64,000 nucleotides of DNA from Pontibacter coccineus (GCF_030546575.1 NZ_JAUOTN010000008.1:62001-126000); one strand, 5' to 3'. Shown: positions 51,089 to 59,700, counted from the first letter of the stretch. Notes: generated from the sequence alone by a model not told the origin. Numbers and translations: made by a program.

Positions 51089-52219
51089 ATGAACAAAAAG
51101 ACGACTACTCTACTTTGCCTGGGCCTCGCTTTTATCACTTTTTCCTGTGAAAAGGAAGTGGACGAGATGGGACTGGCTTCCAGCAGCACCCTGCAATCCA
51201 CTGCTGTTAAAAACCTGAGCGCATCGGAGCTTGTGCCCCTACAGTCAATGGACGGTCAGGTACCGATACACGAAAATCTGCGCAGCACGCTGATGAGCAA
51301 TGTCGTGGAGCCCTCTACCTGCAGTCCAACAGCATTTGCTGATGTACAGAACCGTTATTTTGCACCTTTGGCGAAAGATCTGATTGGCTTGTTTGGACCG
51401 AATGCCCAGGCGATCTATAGCACATACCTTACGCTGGGGCAATATGCAGCCCTAATCGATGAATCGGCTCAGTACTTTGGCGCCAACGGGGAGTATACCG
51501 ACTTGATGAACAAGCGCAAGCGGGAGCTGGAGAAGTTCTGGAACATGCCAAACCAGATCCGGTTGAACGGGCAACACACCGCTACCCTGAACGACAGAGA
51601 AAGACTGGCCGATGTGTACGAGCTAATTGGTGTTGGCATTACGTCAAGAGAACAGGCCTACGCCGTAGCGGACCAGATCCTCTACTTCAACACTTTCTCA
51701 AATCAATTGCCGGAATCGCCTTTCTTTGCCGCAGATGGTTTTGCAACAACTTACAACAACCTGATCGTGATCGGTGACGGTCTGGTAGGTATGCTTTCTG
51801 AAACAGGTGTTGCTCAGGACATCGTGTGGACAGGTATACTGGCCCATGAGTGGGCACATCAGATTCAGTTTAAAAACACGAACGCCTGGTATCCGGCGGG
51901 TACCTTCGCCAGTCAGCCAGAGGCCACGCGTTACAAGGAACTGGAAGCCGACTTCCTGGCTGCCTACTACATGACACACAAGCGCGGCGCTACTTATAAC
52001 AGCAAGCGTGTGGCGCAGTTCTACGAGTTGTTCTTCGAAATCGGCGACTGCGGTTTTGCAAGTGCAGGTCACCACGGCACACCGCTGCAGCGTATGGCGG
52101 CCGCTGAACTGGGTTTCCAACTTGCTGCTGATGCCCAGAAGCAGGGTCACGTTTTGACTGTAGAGCAGGCGCATGCCTATTTCGTCGCAAACATCAATGG
52201 CTTGTTAGCGCAAAACTAG
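51089..52219 (+). CDS. Zinc metallopeptidase-like lipoprotein
   Basis: A 376-aa lipoprotein with lipobox ITFSC (Cys20). The catalytic zinc motif is His253-Glu254-Trp-Ala-His257 in GILAHEWAHQIQ, with the third-ligand segment KELEADFLAAYYMTHKRG downstream and HGTPLQRMAAAELGF near the C-terminus. The HEWAH...ELEADF...HGTPLQR layout parallels the YpfJ-type protein encoded at 55562-56461 (HEVGH...ELQADF...HGTSAQR), so both probably belong to the same broad clan. The roughly 200-residue N-terminal region is not recognised. Monocistronic, with a strong motif-containing terminator. Confidence 0.82.
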   Translation: MNKKTTTLLCLGLAFITFSCEKEVDEMGLASSSTLQSTAVKNLSASELVPLQSMDGQVPIHENLRSTLMSNVVEPSTCSPTAFADVQNRYFAPLAKDLIGLFGPNAQAIYSTYLTLGQYAALIDESAQYFGANGEYTDLMNKRKRELEKFWNMPNQIRLNGQHTATLNDRERLADVYELIGVGITSREQAYAVADQILYFNTFSNQLPESPFFAADGFATTYNNLIVIGDGLVGMLSETGVAQDIVWTGILAHEWAHQIQFKNTNAWYPAGTFASQPEATRYKELEADFLAAYYMTHKRGATYNSKRVAQFYELFFEIGDCGFASAGHHGTPLQRMAAAELGFQLAADAQKQGHVLTVEQAHAYFVANINGLLAQN

Positions 52220-52237
52220 CCAACAGTCCTTTTCATC

Positions 52238-52277
52238 AAAAAGCAGGTATAGCCGTTCGCGCTATACCTGCTTTTTT
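52238..52277 (+). terminator. Intrinsic terminator built from inverted CAGGTATAGC copies
   Basis: AAAAAGCAGGTATAGC (52238-52253) pairs exactly with GCTATACCTGCTTTTT (52261-52276), 7-base loop and T-run. It starts 18 bases after the metallopeptidase stop codon. Each arm contains the full decamer CAGGTATAGC. Confidence 0.93.
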
Positions 52278-52312
52278 GGTTTCAGGAGATAGGGGGATGA
52301 CGAGGCTATACC

Positions 52313-53707
52313 TTATACCTTCACAACTTTCCAGGTGCCGCGCCTGAAAAGCCACCAACTGACAAGGGCGTGAAATGAGTGGCAGAAGGCGATGGCGACG
52401 AAGATGCCGGTAGTCCCGAAGCCGAGGGTTTTTGCCAGCAGATAAGCCAGCGGAATTTCGATCAGCCACAGCACCACAATGTTGATGAGAGACGGCGTAC
52501 GGGTATCGCCGGCACCATTGAAGGCCTGCACCATCACCATGCCCAAACCGAAAAAAACATAGCCCAGCGTAATGATCCGCAGCGCTTCGGAGGCCACCGC
52601 AATCACAGCTATATCCTTTGCAAAAAAAGCGGCCAGGTACTCACCAAAGAAAAGAAACAGGAGCGTGACGGCGGTCATAAAGATCATGTTATACCTGGCC
52701 GTCAGCCATACTGCCAGTTCGGCCCTTTTCGTTTTTTTTGCACCCAGGTTCTGGCCAACCAGCGTGGCCGCTGCCGAGGACAAGCCCCATGCCGGCAGCA
52801 ACGCAAACACGATAAGCCGGAAGGCAATGGTATAGCCAGCGAGGGCACTGCTGCCAAACTCAGCAATAATACGGGTAAGGAAGATCCAGCTGGCCGAATC
52901 GATCAGGTACTGGCCCATACCGCCGGATGATACGGACAGAATACGCCTGATCATTGCCAAACTAACGACCAGGTTGTCGCGACCGACATTGAGCAGATGC
53001 TTACCGTTGAGGAGGTGGTAAAACTGGTAGACCACGCCCAGGCTGCGCCCGATGGTGGTGGCCCAGGCGGCGCCCTCCAGCCCAAGCCCATCGAAGCTGC
53101 CGATGCCGAAGATCAGAAGCGGGTCCAGCACGATGTTGGCGCCGTTGGCAAGCCAAAGCGCGCGCATGGCCAGGTGCGGCTGACCAGCCCCACGGAAAAT
53201 CCCGTTGATCAGGAAAAGCATGATGATGACCAGGTTGCCCGCAAAGATGATCTGGGCGTAGCGCAGTCCGGTTTCGAGGAGGGCAGCATCCGCTCCCATC
53301 AGGCTGAGGAGATCGGCCGCAAACCAGGTGGCCAATATGCCCATGAGCACGGCCAGCACTGCACCCGTGACCAGAAGCTGGTAAGTGACGTTTCCGGCTT
53401 CATGGTAGTTCTTTTCACCAACGCGGCGTGCCACCAGGGCCGTGGCGGCAATGCTCACACCCATCCCCACCGAGTAGATCACCATCAGCACCGTTTCGGT
53501 GAGTCCGACGGTAGCCAACGCATGCGGCCCCAACCTGCCGACAAAGAAAATATCGACCACGGCAAACAGCGACTCCATCATCATTTCCAGGATCATGGGC
53601 ACTGCCAGCAGCACAATACTCGTCCGGATGCCAAGCGTCGTAAAGTCCTGCTCCTTGCCCTTCACGGCCGACCAGACGAGCTGCAGAAAGTCTTTCAGGT
53701 TGTTCAT
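52313..53707 (-). CDS. MATE family efflux transporter
   Basis: A 464-aa, twelve-helix multidrug/toxin exporter (sodium or proton antiporter). The two homologous halves are visible: LAVPMILEMMMESLFAVVDIFFVGRLG near the N-terminus and, after about 230 residues, the second half around SGGMGQYLIDSASWIFLTRIIAEFGSSALAGYTIAFR. The start at 53707 (MNNLKDFLQLV) is preferred because the frame upstream runs through a tandem GGTATA repeat and would encode an implausible Tyr-Thr repeat. No regulator is adjacent. Substrates cannot be predicted. Confidence 0.93.
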   Translation of the reverse strand: MNNLKDFLQLVWSAVKGKEQDFTTLGIRTSIVLLAVPMILEMMMESLFAVVDIFFVGRLGPHALATVGLTETVLMVIYSVGMGVSIAATALVARRVGEKNYHEAGNVTYQLLVTGAVLAVLMGILATWFAADLLSLMGADAALLETGLRYAQIIFAGNLVIIMLFLINGIFRGAGQPHLAMRALWLANGANIVLDPLLIFGIGSFDGLGLEGAAWATTIGRSLGVVYQFYHLLNGKHLLNVGRDNLVVSLAMIRRILSVSSGGMGQYLIDSASWIFLTRIIAEFGSSALAGYTIAFRLIVFALLPAWGLSSAAATLVGQNLGAKKTKRAELAVWLTARYNMIFMTAVTLLFLFFGEYLAAFFAKDIAVIAVASEALRIITLGYVFFGLGMVMVQAFNGAGDTRTPSLINIVVLWLIEIPLAYLLAKTLGFGTTGIFVAIAFCHSFHALVSWWLFRRGTWKVVKV

Positions 53708-53717
53708 GTGCGGAGTG

Positions 53718-53885
53718 CAGGTATAGCAGGGGTACGACAGAAGGAAGGAGTGGGGTTTGGGTATACGTGCAGGACAGGTACTGAATCGTTCGCAGGTATA
53801 GGTATAGGTATAGGTATAGGTATAGGTATAGCTTGCGGCGTAAGAAGTTCGCGCGAGTTTCAATCCCTATCCCTGGCTATACCTG
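53718..53885. repeat. GGTATA motif cluster upstream of the MATE gene
   Basis: This 183-base intergenic stretch holds an exact CAGGTATAGC at 53718-53727, a GGTATA at 53760-53765, a tandem array of six perfect GGTATA units at 53795-53830 (flanked by CA and GC, so the ends keep the decamer consensus), and the reverse-complement decamer at 53876-53885. The MATE promoter must lie in the same interval. Confidence 0.9.
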
Positions 53886-53973
53886 TTTAATAGTAGGTGA
53901 ACCATGTTTGACGTTCAGGATAGGAGAGACATCCCGAACGCTGGCTCCTCTTGCCTAACCCGCTAGTGACAGC

Positions 53974-55056
53974 CTATCGCAAAGCCTTGAAATATACCTT
54001 GAAAGTAGACCCTTCGCCTAACGTGCTTTCCAACTGGATCTCACCACCCATTTGCTCCACCATGCCTTTCACAATAAACAGTCCGACACCCGTGCCCGGC
54101 ACCTCGCTGTGCAGGCGGGTATAACGCTCAAAAATAGAGTATTTTTTATTTTCCGCAATACCTATCCCGTTGTCGGTCACGGTCAGCAGTATGTAGTCGT
54201 CTGCCTTTTCCGTACGGATGGAAATGACAGGTATATTGCCCGGCTTTTGGTACTTGATGGCGTTGTTGAGCAGGTTGTAGATAATGCTCCGCACATTCTT
54301 TCGGGAGAAGCTGATTTCCGGTTCCTCAATGTGCGTTCTGATCTCAGCGTTGCTTTCGGCTATCCTGTCCCGAAGCGCTAGTTTGGCATCTTCAATGATG
54401 TTCTCGAAGTTCACCCGCTCCGGTGTCTGGGCAAAGCCCGTGTCGCTTGCCTGAATGTCGGCAAGTTCCTCCACTGTCTGGCGTAGGTTGGCCACGGACT
54501 CGCTGAGCATGTCTTTTATCCGCTGGCTATCCTCCTCGTCTTCAGTTTCTTCCTGCATTAGCCTGATCAGCCCTTCTATGTTCGAAAGGGGACCTTTTAT
54601 GTCGTGGGAAATGGAGTGGATGATGTTCTCATAGTTTCTGTTCAGACTCTCGTAGCCTTTCAGAATCTGGATGCGGTCGTCGATGTCGATGAAGGTGACG
54701 ATGACGCCGTTGGTTCTGTTATCCTTGCGCACGATGTACGGCAGAATGTTCATCTGGTACCAGCGCTTGTCAGTGGTCTGGATCTCCTTTTCCAGGTCTT
54801 TGCTGCTTTCGATCACCTCCGTGATGTTCTCGATGAAAGTAGGGAAGCGGATATTGCTGGAAACGTCCACGATGTGCTTCCCAATGTCGTCAGAAGTCAG
54901 CTTGAAGTGCCGCATGGCGGGGGGCGTGAACTTACGCAGGATCATGTTGGCATCTACGAACAGCTGCGGGATGATCGTGTTGTTAAAGTAATTCTCAAGT
55001 TCATCGTTCAAATCGATCAGTTTGCTGTGCGCCTTTCTATTGTATGTATGATCCAT
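53974..55056 (-). CDS. PAS-domain histidine kinase
   Basis: A 360-aa soluble kinase. Residues about 18-130 are a PAS domain (NDELENYFNNTIIPQLFVDANMILRKFTPPAM). The kinase follows, with His151 in IHSISHDIKGPLSNIEG, NLLNNAIKYQ, DNGIGI and GTGVGLFIVKGM. The PAS domain and linker closely resemble the segment after the coiled coil of the CheB/CheR hybrid (NEDLDNYFRSSNVGQLFVDHSLEVRKYTPS), and its kinase also resembles that protein's. It therefore looks like a detached C-terminal half of that family. No transmembrane segment and no adjacent response regulator are present. The signal is unknown. Confidence 0.9.
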   Translation of the reverse strand: MDHTYNRKAHSKLIDLNDELENYFNNTIIPQLFVDANMILRKFTPPAMRHFKLTSDDIGKHIVDVSSNIRFPTFIENITEVIESSKDLEKEIQTTDKRWYQMNILPYIVRKDNRTNGVIVTFIDIDDRIQILKGYESLNRNYENIIHSISHDIKGPLSNIEGLIRLMQEETEDEEDSQRIKDMLSESVANLRQTVEELADIQASDTGFAQTPERVNFENIIEDAKLALRDRIAESNAEIRTHIEEPEISFSRKNVRSIIYNLLNNAIKYQKPGNIPVISIRTEKADDYILLTVTDNGIGIAENKKYSIFERYTRLHSEVPGTGVGLFIVKGMVEQMGGEIQLESTLGEGSTFKVYFKALR

Positions 55057-55561
55057 AAACCGGGTGTCTGACTATCTGCCTGCTTCCTCCCTGTAAGCAT
55101 TATTCGTTCGGCAAAACCGAAAACAGCAGATGAATGAAAATGACCTGTATACGAAGGAAAATGAAAACGTTTGGACCAGGGTCCTGAAAATAACATTTTT
55201 TTAAGTTGGGGCTTATGGTAATGGTGAAAGGTAGTAGCGTGGAAAATCAAAGCGGGCAGCATAAAGATGTCGAGTGTCGGTGCCTCGAATGGAAGGGTAC
55301 ACGGGATTGAGAAAGTAATGCTGCGGCTTACCCTAAGTAGTTGAAACTATTAGTTTCCGTACTATGCAGGTGATTTACTATAGGGCGCCTGCCCGTTTTG
55401 TTTTTGGGCTGTTGTCTTTCCTTGTCTCCAACAGAACCCCTTCCGTGGGCCGGTAGAAGCACGCTTCAAAAAATGCCATATCCAATAGAAGCTGCTACAC
55501 GTTATACTGCGCATATAGGTATACACTTATAGTATCATCCTGGCATTAGAAATCGAATAAT
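55057..55561. other. Gene-free divergent region
   Basis: About 500 bases between the PAS kinase and the YpfJ-type gene. It contains one GGTATAC near 55518 and otherwise no motif, hairpin or reading frame I can support. It must hold the promoters of the two divergent genes. Confidence 0.4.
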
Positions 55562-56461
55562 ATGAAATGGCAAGGCAGAAGAAAAAGTAGCAATATAGAA
55601 GACCGTAGAGGTCAGTCAGCGGGCGGTTTCGGTGGTGGCAGGGGCATTAGTCCCATGCTGCTCATCCCTTTGTTCCGTCTCCTCTTCTCAAAAGTAGGAC
55701 TCATCATAGTGGGGGTGCTGCTACTGATCCTGTTTTTGACAGGGACCAACCCCCTGACGCTCCTGCAGCAGTTTGTAGGTGGCCAACCCCAGTACGCCCA
55801 ATCTACCGATTACCAGCCGAGCCCGGAAGAGCAAGCACTGGCCGATCAGACGGCTGTGGTGCTGGCTGACACTGAGGATGTCTGGAACACGATGATACAA
55901 GGCTACAGGGAACCTACGCTGGTACTGTTTTCGGATCAGGTAAACTCGGCCTGCGGACTTGCTTCCGCAGCCACCGGACCCTTTTACTGCCCCGGCGATG
56001 AAAAACTGTACATTGACCTGAGCTTTTTCAGCGAAATGGATCGCAAACTGGGTGCCGACGGGGACTTCGCGCAGGCTTATGTGGTGGGCCACGAAGTGGG
56101 GCACCACATTCAGAAGCTGACCGGTACCATGGACCAGGTAAACGCCATGCGGGGCCAGTTATCCCAAACGGAATTTAATCAGCTTATGGTGAGAGTAGAG
56201 TTGCAGGCTGATTTCTATGCCGGCGTGTGGGCGCACCATACCCAAAAAGAAAAAGGTATAATGGAGCCCGGCGACCTGGAAGAAGCTCTGAATGCAGCCA
56301 GCGCTATCGGCGATGACCGTCTTCAAAAGCAGGCCACCGGAAGGGTGGTGCCAGACTCATTCACTCACGGCACCTCTGCACAGCGCGTCCGCTGGTTCAA
56401 AAAAGGCTTTGAGACAGGCGATGTCAATCAGGGCGATACCTTTAACGCCACTACGTTGTAA
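55562..56461 (+). CDS. Neutral zinc metallopeptidase family protein (YpfJ-like)
   Basis: A 299-aa membrane-anchored protein of the putative neutral zinc metallopeptidase family. A basic, Gly-rich cytoplasmic N-terminus (RRKSSNIEDRRGQSAGGFGGGRG) precedes one transmembrane helix at about 45-62. The catalytic motif is His177-Glu178-Val-Gly-His181 in YVVGHEVGHHIQ, followed by VELQADFYAGVWAHHT and the C-terminal HGTSAQRVRWFKKGFETGD. Length and motif order match the family. Activity is predicted, not shown. Monocistronic, with a terminator shared with the opposite gene. Confidence 0.93.
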   Translation: MKWQGRRKSSNIEDRRGQSAGGFGGGRGISPMLLIPLFRLLFSKVGLIIVGVLLLILFLTGTNPLTLLQQFVGGQPQYAQSTDYQPSPEEQALADQTAVVLADTEDVWNTMIQGYREPTLVLFSDQVNSACGLASAATGPFYCPGDEKLYIDLSFFSEMDRKLGADGDFAQAYVVGHEVGHHIQKLTGTMDQVNAMRGQLSQTEFNQLMVRVELQADFYAGVWAHHTQKEKGIMEPGDLEEALNAASAIGDDRLQKQATGRVVPDSFTHGTSAQRVRWFKKGFETGDVNQGDTFNATTL

Positions 56462-56497
56462 GGCAACTTCATAGCAGGTATAGATCGGTAGTAAAAG

Positions 56498-56530
56498 AAA
56501 AGCCTCTCCGGAAATGGAGAGGCTTTTTTT
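56498..56530. terminator. Bidirectional intrinsic terminator
   Basis: AAAAGCCTCTCC (56498-56509) pairs with GGAGAGGCTTTT (56516-56527), followed by further Ts. It lies between the convergent YpfJ-type and serine hydrolase genes. An AGGTATAG motif lies just upstream (56477-56484). Confidence 0.92.
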
Positions 56531-56533
56531 ATG

Positions 56534-57688
56534 TTATTTAATGAAGTTGTTGTAGAGGCTGTTGATGATTTCTGCCAGTGCCAGGTTATACTCATTCACT
56601 TCCGGTGCGCTAGTCCCATTGGTGATCACCACAAACCCGAACTGCTCTTTAGGCTGAAAGAACATGGCGCTGTAGAGTCCGTAAGCGTTGCCTGTGTGCC
56701 CAACCAGGGCCTTACCGGGAATCAGGTTTTTCTCGGTCTTGAGCGCCAGACCGTAGCCATTGTCGGCGATCTTCTCCTGCATCTTTTTGGCACTCTTCTT
56801 CGAGATGATCCGGGTGCCTTTGTACTCGCCTTTGTTCAGGTGCATGGTCATGTACTTTGCCAGGTCGGTGGCTGACATTTTCATGCCGCCGGTAGGCGAG
56901 AAAATAGGGGTGCTTTGTCCCATTTTGTAGTTTTGTATTTCCTGCCGGCGCGGGTTGTAGGCCGAGGGTGAGGGGGTGAAGCTGCTGGAGTCAGCATTGT
57001 ATTCATACAAGGTCACGAAGCGACTGGTGTCCAGGGAGTCTACATTATAGCCGCCGTACAGTCCCAGTGGGTTCAGGACATGGTGCTTCACGTACTGGTC
57101 GAAGCGCTCACCGGATAGTTTCTCCAGGATAGTGCCGGCTATATTGAATCCCAGGTTGCAGTACTCATAGCTTGTGCCGGGCTCGTAGTTGTTGTAGCAG
57201 GCAGCCCAGTTCGGGTTCTTGGCAGGATCGATGGTATCAAGGGTAAAGTAGCCCTGGCTGTCGTTTATGCTGGAGGTATGCGACAGCATCATCCGCAGGG
57301 TAATAACCTTATTGGGATATTTTGGGTTGCGCACCTGAAAGCCGACCAGCTTGCTCACATCATCATCCAATGAAAGCTTTCCCGCTTCGATCAATTGCAT
57401 CAGGCCTGTCACGGTAAAGGACTTGGAGATCGAGGCGATCCTGAAAATGTCGTTGTTGGAAAGTGGTGTCTGGCTTTCGACATCCTTCAGGCCAAAGGAT
57501 TTGTTGTAGACAATTTCACCTTTCTTCACCACGACCACCGCCAGTCCGACCATATCATGCTGCTTCATGAGGGCCTGTAGATCCGCTTCGGTTTTTGCTT
57601 CCTGTGCATGGCCGGAGAGAGTGAGAGTCATTAATGCAAGTGTTGTAAGCGTAGCTTTTTTCCAAAGGTTTTTCAGCATGGGTGTCAT
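56534..57688 (-). CDS. Serine hydrolase (class C beta-lactamase-like)
   Basis: A 384-aa exported protein of the beta-lactamase/penicillin-binding-like serine hydrolase family. A signal peptide ends near residue 28 (LSGHAQ). Catalytic motifs: Ser86-Ile-Ser-Lys89 (SxxK), Tyr176-Cys-Asn178 (YxN) and HTGN in GKALVGHTGNAYGLYS in place of KTG. The family includes D-aminopeptidases, esterases and penicillin-binding-like proteins; true beta-lactamase activity is not implied. A start three codons in (57679) is equally possible. Confidence 0.9.
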   Translation of the reverse strand: MTPMLKNLWKKATLTTLALMTLTLSGHAQEAKTEADLQALMKQHDMVGLAVVVVKKGEIVYNKSFGLKDVESQTPLSNNDIFRIASISKSFTVTGLMQLIEAGKLSLDDDVSKLVGFQVRNPKYPNKVITLRMMLSHTSSINDSQGYFTLDTIDPAKNPNWAACYNNYEPGTSYEYCNLGFNIAGTILEKLSGERFDQYVKHHVLNPLGLYGGYNVDSLDTSRFVTLYEYNADSSSFTPSPSAYNPRRQEIQNYKMGQSTPIFSPTGGMKMSATDLAKYMTMHLNKGEYKGTRIISKKSAKKMQEKIADNGYGLALKTEKNLIPGKALVGHTGNAYGLYSAMFFQPKEQFGFVVITNGTSAPEVNEYNLALAEIINSLYNNFIK

Positions 57689-57829
57689 GGGGTGTGGTAT
57701 ATGAGAAGCCTAATATAAGCATCTGCCCCGGAAAATCGCAATGCCTTTTAACTTAAGCCGGGGAGAACGACAACTCTCGTATATTTACACCAGTATTAGG
57801 GCAGAACAAAGCAGATAAAGAAGCAAGGT

Positions 57830-58801
57830 ATGGAGTACAGAAGATTCGGCCGCACAGGCTGGCAAGTGAGCGAAATAGGGTACGGGATGTGGGGGATGGC
57901 TGGGTGGACCGGTTCGGATGACCAGCAGTCAGACCGCTCATTGGACCTGGCCGTGGAAGGCGGCTGCAACTTTTTTGATACCGCCTGGGGCTACGGCAAG
58001 GGGAGGAGCGAACAGATACTCGGCCGCCTGCTCAAGCGTAACCCGGAAAAGCGCCTCTACGTGGCGACGAAGATTCCACCTAAAAATATGAAGTGGCCAT
58101 CGAAAGCATCTGACAAGCTCGAAGACTGTTTCCCTGCCGACCATATCATTGCCTATACCGAGAAAAGCCTGCAGAACCTGGGGGTGGAAACGATCGACCT
58201 GCAACAGTTTCATGTCTGGGAAGACAGCTGGGCACAGCAGGAAGAATGGCAGCGGGCAGTGGAGAAGCTGAAAGCAGATGGCAAAATTCAGCACATGGGC
58301 GTGAGCGTGAATCGCTGGGAAGCTGACAATGTGCTCCAAACCTTGCACACCGGCCACATCAGCAGCGTGCAGGTCATCTATAACATTTTCGATCAGGCGC
58401 CGGAAGACAGCCTTTTCCCGCTTTGCCGCGAACTGGACATCGCCACCATCGCCCGCGTTCCTTTTGATGAAGGCACACTGACAGGCACTTTTACAACTGA
58501 AACCACTTTCCCGAAAGACGACTGGCGCAGCACTTACTTTGTGCCCGAAAATCTGAAAGCCAGCGTGGACCATGCCGACCAGCTGAAACCGCTTATACCT
58601 GCTGGCATGACCATGGCGGAGATGGCGCTGCGCTTTATCCTCAGCAATCCGGATGTGAGCACCACTATACCTGGTATGCGCAAAGCACACCACGTGCAGG
58701 CCAATTTGCAGGCCAGCGAAGGGAAAGGTTTGCCAGACGAACTGCTGGAGCAGCTCAAAACGCACCGCTGGGACCGGAAGCCTACGGAGTGGTCGCAGTA
58801 G
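57830..58801 (+). CDS. Aldo/keto reductase
   Basis: A 323-aa NADPH-dependent oxidoreductase with a TIM-barrel. The catalytic tetrad is visible: Asp50 and Tyr55 in FFDTAWGYGKGRSE, Lys81 in VATKIPP and His128 in LQQFHVWED. The cofactor end reads SNPDVSTTIPGMRKAHHV. Its start codon overlaps a GCAAGGTATGG motif (57823-57833), and the TATATTTA at 57780-57787 could be its -7 element. Substrate unknown. It ends three bases before the end of the convergent DUF5777 gene. Confidence 0.93.
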   Translation: MEYRRFGRTGWQVSEIGYGMWGMAGWTGSDDQQSDRSLDLAVEGGCNFFDTAWGYGKGRSEQILGRLLKRNPEKRLYVATKIPPKNMKWPSKASDKLEDCFPADHIIAYTEKSLQNLGVETIDLQQFHVWEDSWAQQEEWQRAVEKLKADGKIQHMGVSVNRWEADNVLQTLHTGHISSVQVIYNIFDQAPEDSLFPLCRELDIATIARVPFDEGTLTGTFTTETTFPKDDWRSTYFVPENLKASVDHADQLKPLIPAGMTMAEMALRFILSNPDVSTTIPGMRKAHHVQANLQASEGKGLPDELLEQLKTHRWDRKPTEWSQ

Positions 58802-58804
58802 TGC

Positions 58805-59698
58805 TTACCATTCCTGTTTCTCTTTTCCCTTCAGATCAAAAACACGTGAAATGTTAAAGCCAAAATAGATATCCCCGTCAGACCAGTAGCCTGTGTTCCG
58901 GGAGACAAAGAACTTCTCGACCATGCCCTGGGCATTTGTGAAGATAAGCTGGAAAACGTGTCCGCCGGTCTCGATATCAAACCCAAGAGAAAGGCCATTC
59001 CGGAAATCCTGGCGGGTCTGGTGAGAGAGCAGGTAATAATATTCTGCGTTGAAAGAAGTCCGTTTGGTGATCTTGTAGCGTCCGCCACCACCCAAGGCAA
59101 ACACATTGTTCTCATCCTGACGAAGTGGAACGAGGTTGTGGTGAACGAGGGTGGGGGACAGTTGGAGCGAGAGACGCTCGGTAAATTTCCGGGCTAAGAG
59201 TACCTGTTGCGTATACGCTAAGCGGTGCCTGAATTCCAAATTGTTTTCTTCTTCCGGCCATTTCAGCGACCGGACAGCCGCGCTGGAAAAGAGTGTGAGC
59301 GTGACCGGCCAACCCTTATCGGTTTGTTGCTGCAGCAGCTTATACTTTAGAAAACCGTCAAAGGTCTTTTCCAGCGAACTCCTGCCTACACCAATGTCAA
59401 GCCTGTCTGTTATGCCGTACTCCAGCCCGAGGCGTATGGTGGCCTGGTCGAGCCCAAAAAGTTCATAGGCGCCGCTGTTCAGGGTGCCGAACCGGTGGGA
59501 GATCAGAAAAAGCAGCACGCCCTCGCTGTTCGTTTCCACCGTATGCCCGTTGACCAGGCGTGTGGCCTTAAAGGTTCCGGTCACCTGGTCGGAGCTTGTA
59601 CTATCACTGGCTTCCGCTATTTTGAGCAGTTCGTCCTGTGCCTGCACAAAGACTGTCGGCAGGCAAACCAGCACCACGAGAAACCATTTCTTTATCAT
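58805..59698 (-). CDS. DUF5777 family outer-membrane beta-barrel protein
   Basis: A 297-aa exported protein with a signal peptide (residues 1-20, VFVQAQ) and alternating beta-strand character throughout (LLFLISHRFGTLNSGAYELFGLDQATIRLGLEYGITDRLDIGVGRSS), typical of DUF5777 (family recognised from memory). It is the third gene of a tight operon: cytochrome c-like, YceI-like, DUF5777, with gaps of nine and two bases. That gene set recurs in Bacteroidota in my recollection, and an outer-membrane partner for periplasmic electron or quinone-related proteins is plausible but untested. Confidence 0.82.
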   Translation of the reverse strand: MIKKWFLVVLVCLPTVFVQAQDELLKIAEASDSTSSDQVTGTFKATRLVNGHTVETNSEGVLLFLISHRFGTLNSGAYELFGLDQATIRLGLEYGITDRLDIGVGRSSLEKTFDGFLKYKLLQQQTDKGWPVTLTLFSSAAVRSLKWPEEENNLEFRHRLAYTQQVLLARKFTERLSLQLSPTLVHHNLVPLRQDENNVFALGGGGRYKITKRTSFNAEYYYLLSHQTRQDFRNGLSLGFDIETGGHVFQLIFTNAQGMVEKFFVSRNTGYWSDGDIYFGFNISRVFDLKGKEKQEW

Positions 59699-59700
59699 CG

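Noticed and set aside
53708..53863. N-terminal extension of the MATE protein with a Tyr-Thr repeat
   Set aside because: The frame is open through the tandem GGTATA array and would read as a (Tyr-Thr) repeat, but MATE similarity starts at the ATG at 53707 and the extension has no signal or domain. The repeat is better seen as DNA.
56534..57688. A beta-lactamase resistance gene
   Set aside because: The HTG variant and the lack of class C hallmark surroundings fit the broad serine-hydrolase family; resistance cannot be inferred.
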